Source: Thalassolituus sp. UBA1087 (GTDB taxonomy: Bacteria; Pseudomonadota; Gammaproteobacteria; Pseudomonadales; Oceanobacteraceae). From it: a stretch of DNA of 64,000 bases. The notes below the pieces were generated by a model that saw only the letters and a list, made by a program, of their open reading frames with translations, did not search any database and had not been told where the DNA came from. Below, one piece after another: positions 24,711 through 33,014 of this stretch (its first letter is position 1; every line of letters starts with the position of its first letter). Both the position numbers and the translations under genes were made by a program. The stretch is taken from positions 1-64,000 of the forward strand of contig DCCG01000004.1 of the NCBI GenBank assembly GCA_002314145.1. The letters are read 5' to 3'.

Positions 24711-26522
24711 ATGCACCCACAGCTAGAACGCGTGACCCGGCGCATTATTGAACGCAGCCGTCAGAGCCGCAGTGATTATCTGCAGCAGATTGAGGCGGCG
24801 GCCGTCGCCGGGCCGGTACGTGATCAGATCAGCTGTACCAATCTTGCTCATACGTATGCGGCCTCCAGCGATGATGAAAAGCTGATTCTGAAACAGGATC
24901 ACCGGGCTGCAAACATCGCCATCGTCAGTGCCTATAACGACATGCTGTCGGCGCATGCGCCTTATCGTACCTACCCTGAACAGATCAAACAGGCGTTGGC
25001 CGGTACCGGCCATGTGGCGCAGATGGCCGGCGGTGTTCCCGCCATGTGTGATGGGGTCACCCAGGGGCAAACGGGTATGGAGCTGTCACTGTTCAGCCGT
25101 GATGTGATTGCCCTGAGTACCGCCGTGGCACTTTCACATCAGGTCTTTGATGGCAGTTTACTGCTGGGAATCTGCGATAAAATTGTGCCGGGTCTGCTGA
25201 TGGCGGCGCTGCGCTTTGGCCATATGCCGGCTATTTTTGTCCCCGCCGGTCCCATGCCCAGTGGCATCAGTAATGGTGAAAAAGCCAAAGTGCGGCAGGA
25301 TTATGCCGCGGGTAATGTGGGGCGTGATGAACTGCTGGCCAGTGAAATGGCGTCCTACCACACCCAGGGCACCTGTACTTTTTATGGCACCGCCAACTCG
25401 AATCAGATGCTGGTGGAAATAATGGGACTGCAGTTGCCGGGGTCGTCTTTTATCAACCCTTCTGACCCCCTGCGTCCGGCTTTAACAGCATTTGCTGCCC
25501 GCCAGGTAACCGGTATGACGCACCTGACATCGGGCTTTATGCCCATGGGACAGATGTTCGACGAGCGCACCATTGTTAATGGCATTGTCGGCTTACTGGC
25601 CACCGGCGGCTCCACCAATCACAGTATTCACCTGATCGCCATCGCACGCATGGCGGGCATTATCATCGATTGGCAGGACATGGCAGATTTGTCCGATGTG
25701 GTGCCGTTACTGGCGCGGGTTTATCCCAACGGCAAAGAAGACATCAACGCCTTCCAGCGTGCCGGAGGGATGAGTTTTATTATGCGTGAACTGGCGCAGG
25801 CCGGTTTGCTGCACACTGATGTGAATACCGTGATGGGCAAAGGACTGGATGCTTATTTCAAAGAACCTTTCCTCACCGACGACGGTGGCGTGGAGTGGCG
25901 CTCCGGGGGCAGTGAAAGTCTCAACCTGGATGTGCTGGCGCCGGCCCACGCCCCCTTTATGCGGGAAGGCGGCATGAAGCTGGTGGAAGGTAATCTCGGC
26001 CGCGCGGTGATGAAAGTCTCGGCAGTACCGGATGACCGCTGGGTGGTGGAAGCACCGGCCAAAGTTTTCTGCGACCAGAATGATGTCCTCGCTGCGTACA
26101 AAAACGACGAACTGAATCAGGATGTGATTGTTGTGCTTAAAGGGCAGGGCCCCGGGGCCAACGGAATGCCGGAACTGCATAAACTGACGCCGGCATTAAC
26201 CAATCTGCAGGAAGCAGGCTATCAGGTTGCCCTGGTGACCGACGGTCGCTTATCCGGCGCCTCAGGTAAAGTGCCGGCAGCGATACACGTGTGTCCGGAA
26301 GCAACCCAGGGCGGACCGCTGGCGAAGGTAAAAGACGGCGACCTGATCCGTCTCGATGGCCATGCCGGCACACTGTCGGTGTTGTCAGAGGCCTTTGATC
26401 AGCGGCCGGATGAGGTGTTTGAAGCGCCGCCCAGTTACGGTGTTGGCAGGGAATTGTTTTATGGCTTTCGCCAGCGGGTAACCGCGGCAGAAGAAGGGGC
26501 TGTTTCCATCGGTTGGGAATAG
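24711..26522 (+). CDS. edd: Phosphogluconate dehydratase
   Basis: The 603-residue Edd is an iron-sulfur dehydratase of the IlvD/Edd family that makes KDPG from 6-phosphogluconate. Cluster and active-site stretches include VPAMCDGVTQGQTGMELSLFSRD (near residues 108-130), LGICDKIVPG (near 151-160) and TVTDGRLSGASGKVPA-type sequence near 507-520 (here LVTDGRLSGASGKV). Length equals that of E. coli Edd. It is the committing step of the Entner-Doudoroff route. Confidence 0.98.
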   Translation: MHPQLERVTRRIIERSRQSRSDYLQQIEAAAVAGPVRDQISCTNLAHTYAASSDDEKLILKQDHRAANIAIVSAYNDMLSAHAPYRTYPEQIKQALAGTGHVAQMAGGVPAMCDGVTQGQTGMELSLFSRDVIALSTAVALSHQVFDGSLLLGICDKIVPGLLMAALRFGHMPAIFVPAGPMPSGISNGEKAKVRQDYAAGNVGRDELLASEMASYHTQGTCTFYGTANSNQMLVEIMGLQLPGSSFINPSDPLRPALTAFAARQVTGMTHLTSGFMPMGQMFDERTIVNGIVGLLATGGSTNHSIHLIAIARMAGIIIDWQDMADLSDVVPLLARVYPNGKEDINAFQRAGGMSFIMRELAQAGLLHTDVNTVMGKGLDAYFKEPFLTDDGGVEWRSGGSESLNLDVLAPAHAPFMREGGMKLVEGNLGRAVMKVSAVPDDRWVVEAPAKVFCDQNDVLAAYKNDELNQDVIVVLKGQGPGANGMPELHKLTPALTNLQEAGYQVALVTDGRLSGASGKVPAAIHVCPEATQGGPLAKVKDGDLIRLDGHAGTLSVLSEAFDQRPDEVFEAPPSYGVGRELFYGFRQRVTAAEEGAVSIGWE

Positions 26523-26574
26523 TCCGGCGACACGAACAGCAGTAACTGATGTCATTCATTAAACGGGGATAACC

Positions 26575-27195
26575 ATGGCAGATCATATGTGGGATTTATG
26601 GATGGAGCGCGCCAAACCCCTGGTGCCGGTCATTGTGATTCAGGACCCGGAAGAAGCCGTACCACTGGCCAAAGCCCTGGTCGATGGTGGTGTGCGTATG
26701 CTGGAAGTGACCCTGCGTACCGAGCATGGTCTGACCGCCATTGAGCTGATTAAACAGGAGGTGCCGGAAGCCATCGTCGGCGTTGGCACTGTGACCAGTG
26801 CACAGCAGATGGAAGATGCACTGAAGAAGGGCGCTGAATTCGTCGTCAGCCCCGGCAGTTCCGAATCTTTACTCGGCTTTGCAGCCGAATGGGGCGGCCC
26901 TTATCTACCGGGGGTTGCTACCCCCGGCGAAGTGATGCGGGCGCGCGAGGCAGGCTTTCTGTATCAGAAGTTTTTCCCGGCCGGTGCTGCCGGCGGTATT
27001 CCCATGCTGAAAGCGCTGGCTGGTCCCTTTGGCGACGTGAAGTTCTGCCCCACGGGCGGTATCGGTCAGGGGAATTATCAGGATTATCTGGCACTGAATA
27101 ATGTTTTCGCCGTAGGGGGGAGCTGGCTCACACCAGGGGACCTGCAATCGGCACGAAACTGGCAGGCAATTACGTCGTTAGCCATCGCCGGCTGA
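26575..27195 (+). CDS. eda: KDPG/KHG aldolase
   Basis: The 206-residue class I aldolase splits KDPG to pyruvate and glyceraldehyde-3-phosphate. LVPVIVIQDPEEAVPLAKAL at the start, the catalytic Glu in GGVRMLEVTLRTEHGL, GVGTVTS near 63-69, and the Schiff-base lysine in YQKFFPAGAAGG near residue 131 are all present. GGGGAT precedes the ATG. It is followed after 33 bases by the sugar phosphorylase gene. Confidence 0.97.
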   Translation: MADHMWDLWMERAKPLVPVIVIQDPEEAVPLAKALVDGGVRMLEVTLRTEHGLTAIELIKQEVPEAIVGVGTVTSAQQMEDALKKGAEFVVSPGSSESLLGFAAEWGGPYLPGVATPGEVMRAREAGFLYQKFFPAGAAGGIPMLKALAGPFGDVKFCPTGGIGQGNYQDYLALNNVFAVGGSWLTPGDLQSARNWQAITSLAIAG

Positions 27196-27228
27196 TGCTC
27201 AGGATCAGAAAAATTATCAGGACGTTTC

Positions 27229-28962
27229 ATGCCCGACGCATTTATTAAAAAAATCGAAGAAAGACTGCACAAAATCTATACCGATCCGGCCGCTCAGGTG
27301 GATCATCACAATGTCGCTGAACAGATTTATCGTCTGTGTCAGGCGTTGATGGATCACGGCAACCTGAAACTCCAGCTACATGAAGATGGTCGCTGGAGTG
27401 AGAAAGATTCTATCCTGATTACTTATGGCAACAGCATTCAGAAAGCCGGCGAAATTCCGCTGCGTACGCTGAGTGATTTTCTTAAAAAAAACCTCGACGG
27501 TATTATTCCCAACGTCCATATTCTGCCGTTCTTCCCTTATAGTTCTGATGATGGCTTCGCTGTTATTGACTACCGCCAGGTCAATCCCGACTGGGGCGAC
27601 TGGGAGGATATCGCTGCCATTGCTGCTAATTTTGACCTGATGATTGATCTGGTGATCAACCACTGTTCGCGCGAAAACCTCTGGTTTTTTGACTATATCG
27701 CCAACAACGAACCCTACAGTGATTACTTTATCGAAGTCGATCCCGGTACTGATGTGTCAGCGGTGACACGGCCACGGAATACCCCATTACTGACGCCGGT
27801 ACACACTCACCGTGGCGTACGGCACGTCTGGGCGACCTTCAGTGAAGACCAGATTGATGTGAATTTTGCTAACCCGGTGGTGTTACTGGAATTTCTGCAG
27901 ATACTGCTGCTGTATGTGGAGCGTGGTGCCCGTCTGATCCGTCTGGACGCCATTGCTTATCTGTGGAAGCGCATCGGTACGAACTGTATTCACCTGCCGG
28001 AAACCCACGAGGTGGTCAAACTGATGCGCGACGTACTGGAATTCTGTGCCCCGCGTACCATTCTGCTGACCGAAACCAATGTGCCGGTGGCGGAGAACCT
28101 CAGTTACTTTGGTGACGGTGATGAAGCCCATATGGTGTATCAGTTCGGTTTGCCGCCACTGGTACTGCATGCACTCAACCGGGGTAATTCTACTTTTCTG
28201 ACGGAATGGGCGGATAAAATACCGCCGTTACCCAAAGGCTGTACCTACCTGAATTTTACCGCCTCCCATGATGGTATCGGGGTACGTCCGGTTGAGGGCA
28301 TTTTACCCGAACGGGAAGTACAGGATCTGATTGACTGTATGCACAGATTCGGTGGTTTCGTCAGCATGAAAGCCAACTCCGACGGCTCGCAAAGTCCCTA
28401 TGAAATAAATATCACGTTATTTGATGCCTGTATGGGAACACGTCGTGGGGCTGATCATTTTCAGGTGCAGCGCTTCTTATGCTCCCAGGCGATTATGCTG
28501 GCCATGCAGGGAATTCCTGCCGTGTATATTCACAGTCTTCTGGCTACACCGAACGATCTGGACCACGTTGAGCGTACCGGCCGTACGCGTTCCATCAACC
28601 GTAAAATATGGGACGAATCTGAACTCGACTGCCTGATTACTAACCCGGTGACGCCCCAGGCGGAAGTCTTTACAGAACTGCGTCGTCTGATAAAAGTGCG
28701 CAGTGAGCAGAAAGCTTTTCATCCCGATGCCCGCCAGGACATCGTGAATATCAACACAGATCTGTTTATTAACCGCCGTACCCACGCCGAGCAAACCATT
28801 TTCGCCATCTCTAATGTCACTGAGCGAGTACTTAAGCTACCACTGGCCAGTCTGGGTTTTCTGCCCGACGGGCTGGTGGACATACTGGCCTGTGAGCAGC
28901 AGGTCGTGAGCGAAGAACTGGTGCTGGCACCCTATCAGTCGGTGTGGTTAACGGCGGGGTGA
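27229..28962 (+). CDS. GH13_18-type sugar phosphorylase, probably glucosylglycerate phosphorylase
   Basis: A 577-residue member of the sucrose-phosphorylase branch of GH13. Catalytic residues are the nucleophile D240 (LIRLDAIAYLWK), the acid/base E282 (LLTETNVP) and the stabiliser D348 (FTASHDGIG). Sucrose and glucosylglycerol phosphorylases are about 490 residues long. The longer form with an N-terminal helical stretch (EERLHKIY...VAEQIYRLCQAL) matches glucosylglycerate phosphorylases such as E. coli YcjM (about 560). The nearby gpgS, gpgP and glycerate kinase genes support alpha-glucosylglycerate + phosphate giving glucose-1-phosphate + D-glycerate. Family assignment is firm; substrate is inferred. 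It is cytoplasmic, 33 bases after eda. Confidence 0.85.
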   Translation: MPDAFIKKIEERLHKIYTDPAAQVDHHNVAEQIYRLCQALMDHGNLKLQLHEDGRWSEKDSILITYGNSIQKAGEIPLRTLSDFLKKNLDGIIPNVHILPFFPYSSDDGFAVIDYRQVNPDWGDWEDIAAIAANFDLMIDLVINHCSRENLWFFDYIANNEPYSDYFIEVDPGTDVSAVTRPRNTPLLTPVHTHRGVRHVWATFSEDQIDVNFANPVVLLEFLQILLLYVERGARLIRLDAIAYLWKRIGTNCIHLPETHEVVKLMRDVLEFCAPRTILLTETNVPVAENLSYFGDGDEAHMVYQFGLPPLVLHALNRGNSTFLTEWADKIPPLPKGCTYLNFTASHDGIGVRPVEGILPEREVQDLIDCMHRFGGFVSMKANSDGSQSPYEINITLFDACMGTRRGADHFQVQRFLCSQAIMLAMQGIPAVYIHSLLATPNDLDHVERTGRTRSINRKIWDESELDCLITNPVTPQAEVFTELRRLIKVRSEQKAFHPDARQDIVNINTDLFINRRTHAEQTIFAISNVTERVLKLPLASLGFLPDGLVDILACEQQVVSEELVLAPYQSVWLTAG

Positions 28963-29273
28963 GAGGCCAGCCTGTGTGTTAATCACAGGCTGGTATTCAG
29001 CGCCAGGCAGGCCAATACACTGAGCATTTTTATTGCGCTATCCCGGGCCAGACAGTGGCACGGCTATGCCGGTCATCAATGCCGGTGCGCCGGAGGCACA
29101 GATGGCCATCATTCATAGTCCGGATAGCGTCTGACCGATATTCATTCCAGCTGTGCCCGCAACAGAAAGACTGTTATTCCTGCGCTAACCTTTTCCGGTT
29201 AACACATCCTTCCATTCTGTCTGTATTATCTTTCATCTTCAGTGCCGGCAGGCTCCGGGAAAGGATTCATACA
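28963..29273. other. Intergenic region after the phosphorylase gene
   Basis: CCAGCCTGTG (28967-28976) and CACAGGCTGG (28984-28993) form a perfect 10-bp hairpin directly after the phosphorylase stop, without a T-run, so at best a weak terminator. The rest carries no recognised gene. One open stretch, 29024-29134, encodes a short peptide without a start signal and may be a vestige. TATTAT near 29224 could be the -10 for the next gene. Confidence 0.45.
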
Positions 29274-29651
29274 TTGTCTTTTAAAACCCTCAGTGTGGTT
29301 ACTTCCGTGATCGCCTTCGCTTTGTTCGTGGTACTTCTGACGATTCCGGAACTGCTTTTTTATCTCTTTGCCGTGGACGGCAACAGCGAAGCTTTTTTCT
29401 TCGGCAGAAGAGCGGCCATGCTGTTTCTGGGGTTTGCGGTATTAACCTGGGCGGGCCGCAATGCACCACGCTCCGAAGCCAGGCAGGCGATCTGTCTGGC
29501 TCTCGCTGTGGCCATGATCGCGATGGCTGTACTCGGGGTTGTTGAGTTTTTACGGGGATTTGTCGGCCCCGGAATTGCGCTGGCAATACTGACGGAGACT
29601 GTGATTGCGTCCCTGTTTTTTACTGTCTGGTGGCGCGACCGTACAGTCTGA
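29274..29651 (+). CDS. Small four-helix membrane protein, unknown
   Basis: A 125-residue inner-membrane protein with four hydrophobic helices at about residues 5-28, 38-55, 66-86 and 95-118 and short charged loops (GRNAPRSEARQ). The open frame extends upstream to 29055, but the added residues are Arg/Ser/Cys-rich and unlike protein. TTG 29274 follows AAAGGA at about nine bases and gives a clean N-terminal helix. I do not recognise the family. It lies alone between two sugar-metabolism genes, converging on gpgS. Confidence 0.6.
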   Translation: MSFKTLSVVTSVIAFALFVVLLTIPELLFYLFAVDGNSEAFFFGRRAAMLFLGFAVLTWAGRNAPRSEARQAICLALAVAMIAMAVLGVVEFLRGFVGPGIALAILTETVIASLFFTVWWRDRTV

Positions 29652-29700
29652 CCCCTGCGCAGATTGTTTTGACTGTCCTGCAGCTCTGTTCCGGCCATAA

Positions 29701-29730
29701 AAAACGCCCGCGGTTTCCGGCGGGCGTTTT
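29701..29730. terminator. Bidirectional terminator
   Basis: AAAACGCCCGC (29701-29711) and GCGGGCGTTTT (29720-29730) form an 11-bp stem, with an A-run to the left and T-run to the right. It separates the small membrane-protein gene from the converging gpgS operon. Confidence 0.9.
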
Positions 29731-29749
29731 ACTTTACTCTCACAGTCGA

Positions 29750-30961
29750 TCAGGCGTTATCTTCTTCCACCGCTTCGTACAGGCGGTCAAGAATATCCGG
29801 CATAGCGGATGTCACGCGGTTCCAGCTGGGAATAAACGGCGTTTCCATCGGGTTGGCGAGGAAGTGTTCACCGGCATTCATTATATTTTCAGCAAACAGT
29901 TCCACGGCTTTTTCTTCTGAGTGACGGTCTACGGTCAGGCCGTTCATGCGGGCGTCATTGAAATAGGTTTCAATAAAATCGAGCGCAATACGGAAGTAAG
30001 TTGCCTTAATTGAGCGGAAAGTTTCTGTGGTGAACACTTCGCCCTGGGTGGCCAGTTTACGGAAAATGGCTTTACAGATATCAGTGCTCATTTTTGACAG
30101 ACCACGGGTGGCGTCTTCTTCTGACAACGGCTGGTGTTTGTGGTCATATACGTCAGTAATATCCACCTGACACAGACGGTTGGTGGAATAGTTACGTTTC
30201 ATTTCCGACAGAACCCCGATTTCCAGTCCCCAGTCAGAAGGTATACGGATATCGTTGAGCACATCGGCACGCATGGAAAATTCGCCGGACAACGGATAGC
30301 GGAAGCTGTCGAGGTATTCCAGATAATCCAGCGAGCCGTAAACTTTTTTCAGCGCCCGGATCAGGGGAGTCACCAATAAACGGCTGACACGGCCGTTGAG
30401 TTTACCGTCGGCAATGCGGCTGTAATAGCCTTTGGCAAATTCGTAGTTAAAGGCCGGGTTGGCGACCGGATAAATCAGGCGTGCCAGGAGTCCCCGGTCG
30501 TAAGTGACGATGTCACAGTCATGCAGGGCAACGGCTTCTGCACGTCCTGATGCCAGTACATAGCCATAGCAGTACCAGACATTACGGCCTTTGCCCATTT
30601 CTTTGGGCGCCAGACCTTCCTTTTTCAGCAGCTCATCAATTTTGCGCAGGCGCGGGCCATCGTTCCATAAAATACGATGATGCTGGGGCAGGCGGTCAAA
30701 GAATTCCCGTGCATGTTGGTACTCACTTTCATCGGCCCGGTCCAGGCCGATGACAATTTCATTCAGGTAAGGCACTTTGGCGACATCGCTGATGATATTT
30801 TCCAGCGCCGGGCCGCTCAGTTCTGAATAGAGTGATGGCAATACCAGCGACATGGGCCGTACACGGGAAAAACTCATCAGTTCTTTTTCCAGTTCTTCCA
30901 CAGGACGGTCTGTCAGGTTGTGCAATGTTGTTATTATTCCGTTCTGGTAAAAATCAGCCAC
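29750..30961 (-). CDS. gpgS: Glucosyl-3-phosphoglycerate synthase
   Basis: A 403-residue GT81-type glycosyltransferase. It has a GT-A core with the metal-binding D148-C-D150 (ALHDCDIVTYD), the 3-phosphoglycerate-side loop GKGRNVWYCYGYVLASG just before it, and LSGEFSMRADVL near residue 225, followed by a long helical C-terminal region. It would join glucose from a nucleotide-glucose to 3-phosphoglycerate, the first step of glucosylglycerate synthesis. It is the last gene of a three-gene operon and overlaps gpgP by eight bases. The enzyme family looks clear; use of glucose rather than mannose follows from resemblance to GpgS. Confidence 0.9.
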   Translation of the reverse strand: MADFYQNGIITTLHNLTDRPVEELEKELMSFSRVRPMSLVLPSLYSELSGPALENIISDVAKVPYLNEIVIGLDRADESEYQHAREFFDRLPQHHRILWNDGPRLRKIDELLKKEGLAPKEMGKGRNVWYCYGYVLASGRAEAVALHDCDIVTYDRGLLARLIYPVANPAFNYEFAKGYYSRIADGKLNGRVSRLLVTPLIRALKKVYGSLDYLEYLDSFRYPLSGEFSMRADVLNDIRIPSDWGLEIGVLSEMKRNYSTNRLCQVDITDVYDHKHQPLSEEDATRGLSKMSTDICKAIFRKLATQGEVFTTETFRSIKATYFRIALDFIETYFNDARMNGLTVDRHSEEKAVELFAENIMNAGEHFLANPMETPFIPSWNRVTSAMPDILDRLYEAVEEDNA

Positions 30962-31763
30962 GGGTTTTCTCCTTCGTCAGCTCATTTAATAAAGCCAGCA
31001 GCGTGTCGTTCCAGCCGGCAGGTCCTGATTTTTCCGCGGTGCGGGTGGCAGGGTTTTCGGGTTCAAGTATCTGGTTAACGCCGGGAATGACAATCGGATA
31101 ATCGGCTGCTTCCAGCATCGACAGATCATTGCCACCATCGCCCAGGGCGATGACATCAAGGCTGCAGTCCCAGAGTTTTTCATAATAGTCTTTGAAGAAT
31201 GTGACAGCTTCAGATTTATCATTACCGCCCATTACATGGTAAAAGCGGCCGCCTTTCAGCAATCTCAGGTTCTGGCATGACAGGGCACTGCTGAATTCAT
31301 CCAGCTTCTCTTCGTCATCCAGCCAGACAATGGGCTCTGAGGCGTGGCGTTTTTTCGCCATAGCAGCATCTTCATCGCTCAGCCCGGTCACATCGGCAAT
31401 ATCGGCGACGCTCATATCGTTAAAGCCGCGGAATTCAAAGCCCAGGTCGCGCAGTTTCTCCAGCGCCTTGATGATGCTGGTGTAGCTTGATCCGGTCATT
31501 TCGCTGGTAAAACCGCGGCCGGACTCTCTGGGAATAAATACGGCGCCGCCGTTTTCACAGACAAAGGGTGATGTGTTGTTCAGTTTTTCTCTCAGCTCGA
31601 GCATTTCATCAAAGGTTTTGCTGCTGTTCAGAATGCAGGGAATGCCCAGACTGCGCAGGCAAGCTAACGCCGGCATGGCCGGGCGGAAACTGTAACTGTG
31701 ATGATCCAGCAGTGTGCCGTCGAGATCCGTGACCACAATCAATGGCAGTGCGGGTTTGTTCAT
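30954..31763 (-). CDS. gpgP: Glucosyl/mannosyl-3-phosphoglycerate phosphatase (HAD)
   Basis: A 269-residue HAD-superfamily (Cof/MPGP type) phosphatase with motif I D13-L-D15 (VVTDLDGTLLDH), motif II LNSSKT near residue 46, a cap domain from about 80 to 185, motif III lysine in GNDKSEAV, and motif IV GDGGNDLSML near 212. It would remove the phosphate from glucosyl-3-phosphoglycerate to give glucosylglycerate. It overlaps glyK by four bases and gpgS by eight, so the three products are probably made in fixed ratio. Confidence 0.9.
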   Translation of the reverse strand: MNKPALPLIVVTDLDGTLLDHHSYSFRPAMPALACLRSLGIPCILNSSKTFDEMLELREKLNNTSPFVCENGGAVFIPRESGRGFTSEMTGSSYTSIIKALEKLRDLGFEFRGFNDMSVADIADVTGLSDEDAAMAKKRHASEPIVWLDDEEKLDEFSSALSCQNLRLLKGGRFYHVMGGNDKSEAVTFFKDYYEKLWDCSLDVIALGDGGNDLSMLEAADYPIVIPGVNQILEPENPATRTAEKSGPAGWNDTLLALLNELTKEKTRG

Positions 31764-32713
31764 AAAAAATCTCCCGGGTCCCGGCTTTCAATGCTGTCGA
31801 CCTGATGGTGTTGGTTCTGATTCAGAATCAGGTCGGCCCAGCCGGGCATATTGTTCAGCGCCTGTTCCGTCAGGCGCTGGTAGTGTTGAATAAAACGTTC
31901 GAGTTTGGCGGCATCCAGGCTGCGGTCCGGGCCATGGCCGGCGGCACTTTGCTTATTGCCGCTTTCCTGTTGTGTGCGCCAGTTCAGTACTGCCCGCATG
32001 TCCGGTACTTTCAGCATCAGCAGAAAATCAATCATGCTGAACCATTCGCGGTAGGGGCCTGCCAGCTGATCGTTTACCGCGCGGCGCCATGCCCCGTCTT
32101 TGTCTTCGGTCGCTTCCAGAGTATTGAACGGGGTCTGCAGTTGCTGCTCATCAACAGGGTGGCAGCCGACGCACCAGCCCTCAAACAGGATCATGTCCAC
32201 CGGGCCCTGAATGCTGTGCCAGTGTGTTTCCGGTAAGCGGTCATCGGAGGCTTTATCAAAGGCGGGAATTCTGAGTACTTCGTCCGACTCCAGCGCTTTC
32301 AGCTCGCGGATCAGACGGATACCCATAGCGACATCGTGGGTACCGGGAACACCGCGGGTTGCCAGTAACGGATGGCGCTCCGCGGCCAGCGTCTGGCGTT
32401 GCTGATGGGTGAGGTAAAGGTCGTCGATGGACAGGACCACGGTATTCCAGCCGAATACTTCGTGATACATATCGCGCAGTGCACCAGACAGGGTCGATTT
32501 TCCGGAGCCCTGGCCACCGTGAATGCCGATCACGGGGACGCCGATGCGTTCCTTTACACTGGCCAGTACCGCCGCCAGCGGTGCCCAGACATCGGCCCAT
32601 TGATCAGTCCAGGGCGCGGGCAGGCTGAGGTTATTGAGCGTATCACCGGCGTTCAGTAAAGGAGTAAGATATTGCTCCGGAACATGCAGGTTTGCTGGCC
32701 AGTGAACTGTCAT
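31760..32713 (-). CDS. D-glycerate kinase, P-loop GLYK type
   Basis: A 317-residue P-loop kinase. Walker A GGQGSGKST is at 66-74, then LSIDDLYLTHQQR near 93-105, RGVPGTHDV near 118-126 and ILFEGWCVG near 172-180, the arrangement of plant/YggC-type D-glycerate 3-kinases. Expected reaction: D-glycerate + ATP to 3-phosphoglycerate. The open frame reaches 32866, but ATG 32713 follows GGAG at six bases and similarity starts there. It leads the operon with gpgP and gpgS, linking breakdown of glucosylglycerate to its own precursor. An unrelated P-loop sugar kinase role cannot be fully excluded. Confidence 0.85.
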   Translation of the reverse strand: MTVHWPANLHVPEQYLTPLLNAGDTLNNLSLPAPWTDQWADVWAPLAAVLASVKERIGVPVIGIHGGQGSGKSTLSGALRDMYHEVFGWNTVVLSIDDLYLTHQQRQTLAAERHPLLATRGVPGTHDVAMGIRLIRELKALESDEVLRIPAFDKASDDRLPETHWHSIQGPVDMILFEGWCVGCHPVDEQQLQTPFNTLEATEDKDGAWRRAVNDQLAGPYREWFSMIDFLLMLKVPDMRAVLNWRTQQESGNKQSAAGHGPDRSLDAAKLERFIQHYQRLTEQALNNMPGWADLILNQNQHHQVDSIESRDPGDFL

Positions 32714-32967
32714 AACCGTCTCCATTCGGGTTGCAGATACTTTGTCTTTGGGTGGCGTGCCTTTATGCTTCAGCAGACATTGTGCCAGTTTGGACAAAGC
32801 CACCCGGGCCTTCTGCTGAGCGCGGATTGCGAGCAGCCGGCAGCGTATCTCTGGCATAATTGTCACTTACAATGACTCATTTTAGTGCAGGTGTAACGGC
32901 TTGATATAGCGTGCACTATTTTGAGGCATCTGTCTGCCACGACCTTAACAACAGAACGACAATCTGT

Positions 32968-32998
32968 CGGACGGCCCGGGGGCTGTCCGTCTTTTATT
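32968..32998 (+). terminator. Attenuator-like terminator hairpin in the pheA leader
   Basis: CGGACGGCC (32968-32976) pairs with GGCTGTCCG (32981-32989), one G-T wobble, loop CGGG, then TCTTTTATT. It sits 16 bases before the prephenate dehydratase start and reads in the same direction. No gene ends upstream on this strand, so it looks like an attenuator. The short frame from 32911 is not Phe-rich. Confidence 0.6.
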
Positions 32999-33014
32999 AC
33001 GCGGAGAAAGTATC

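Noticed and set aside
29024..29134. Short open stretch before the small membrane-protein gene
   Set aside because: About 36 codons with no start signal or family match; possibly a remnant but not supportable as a gene.
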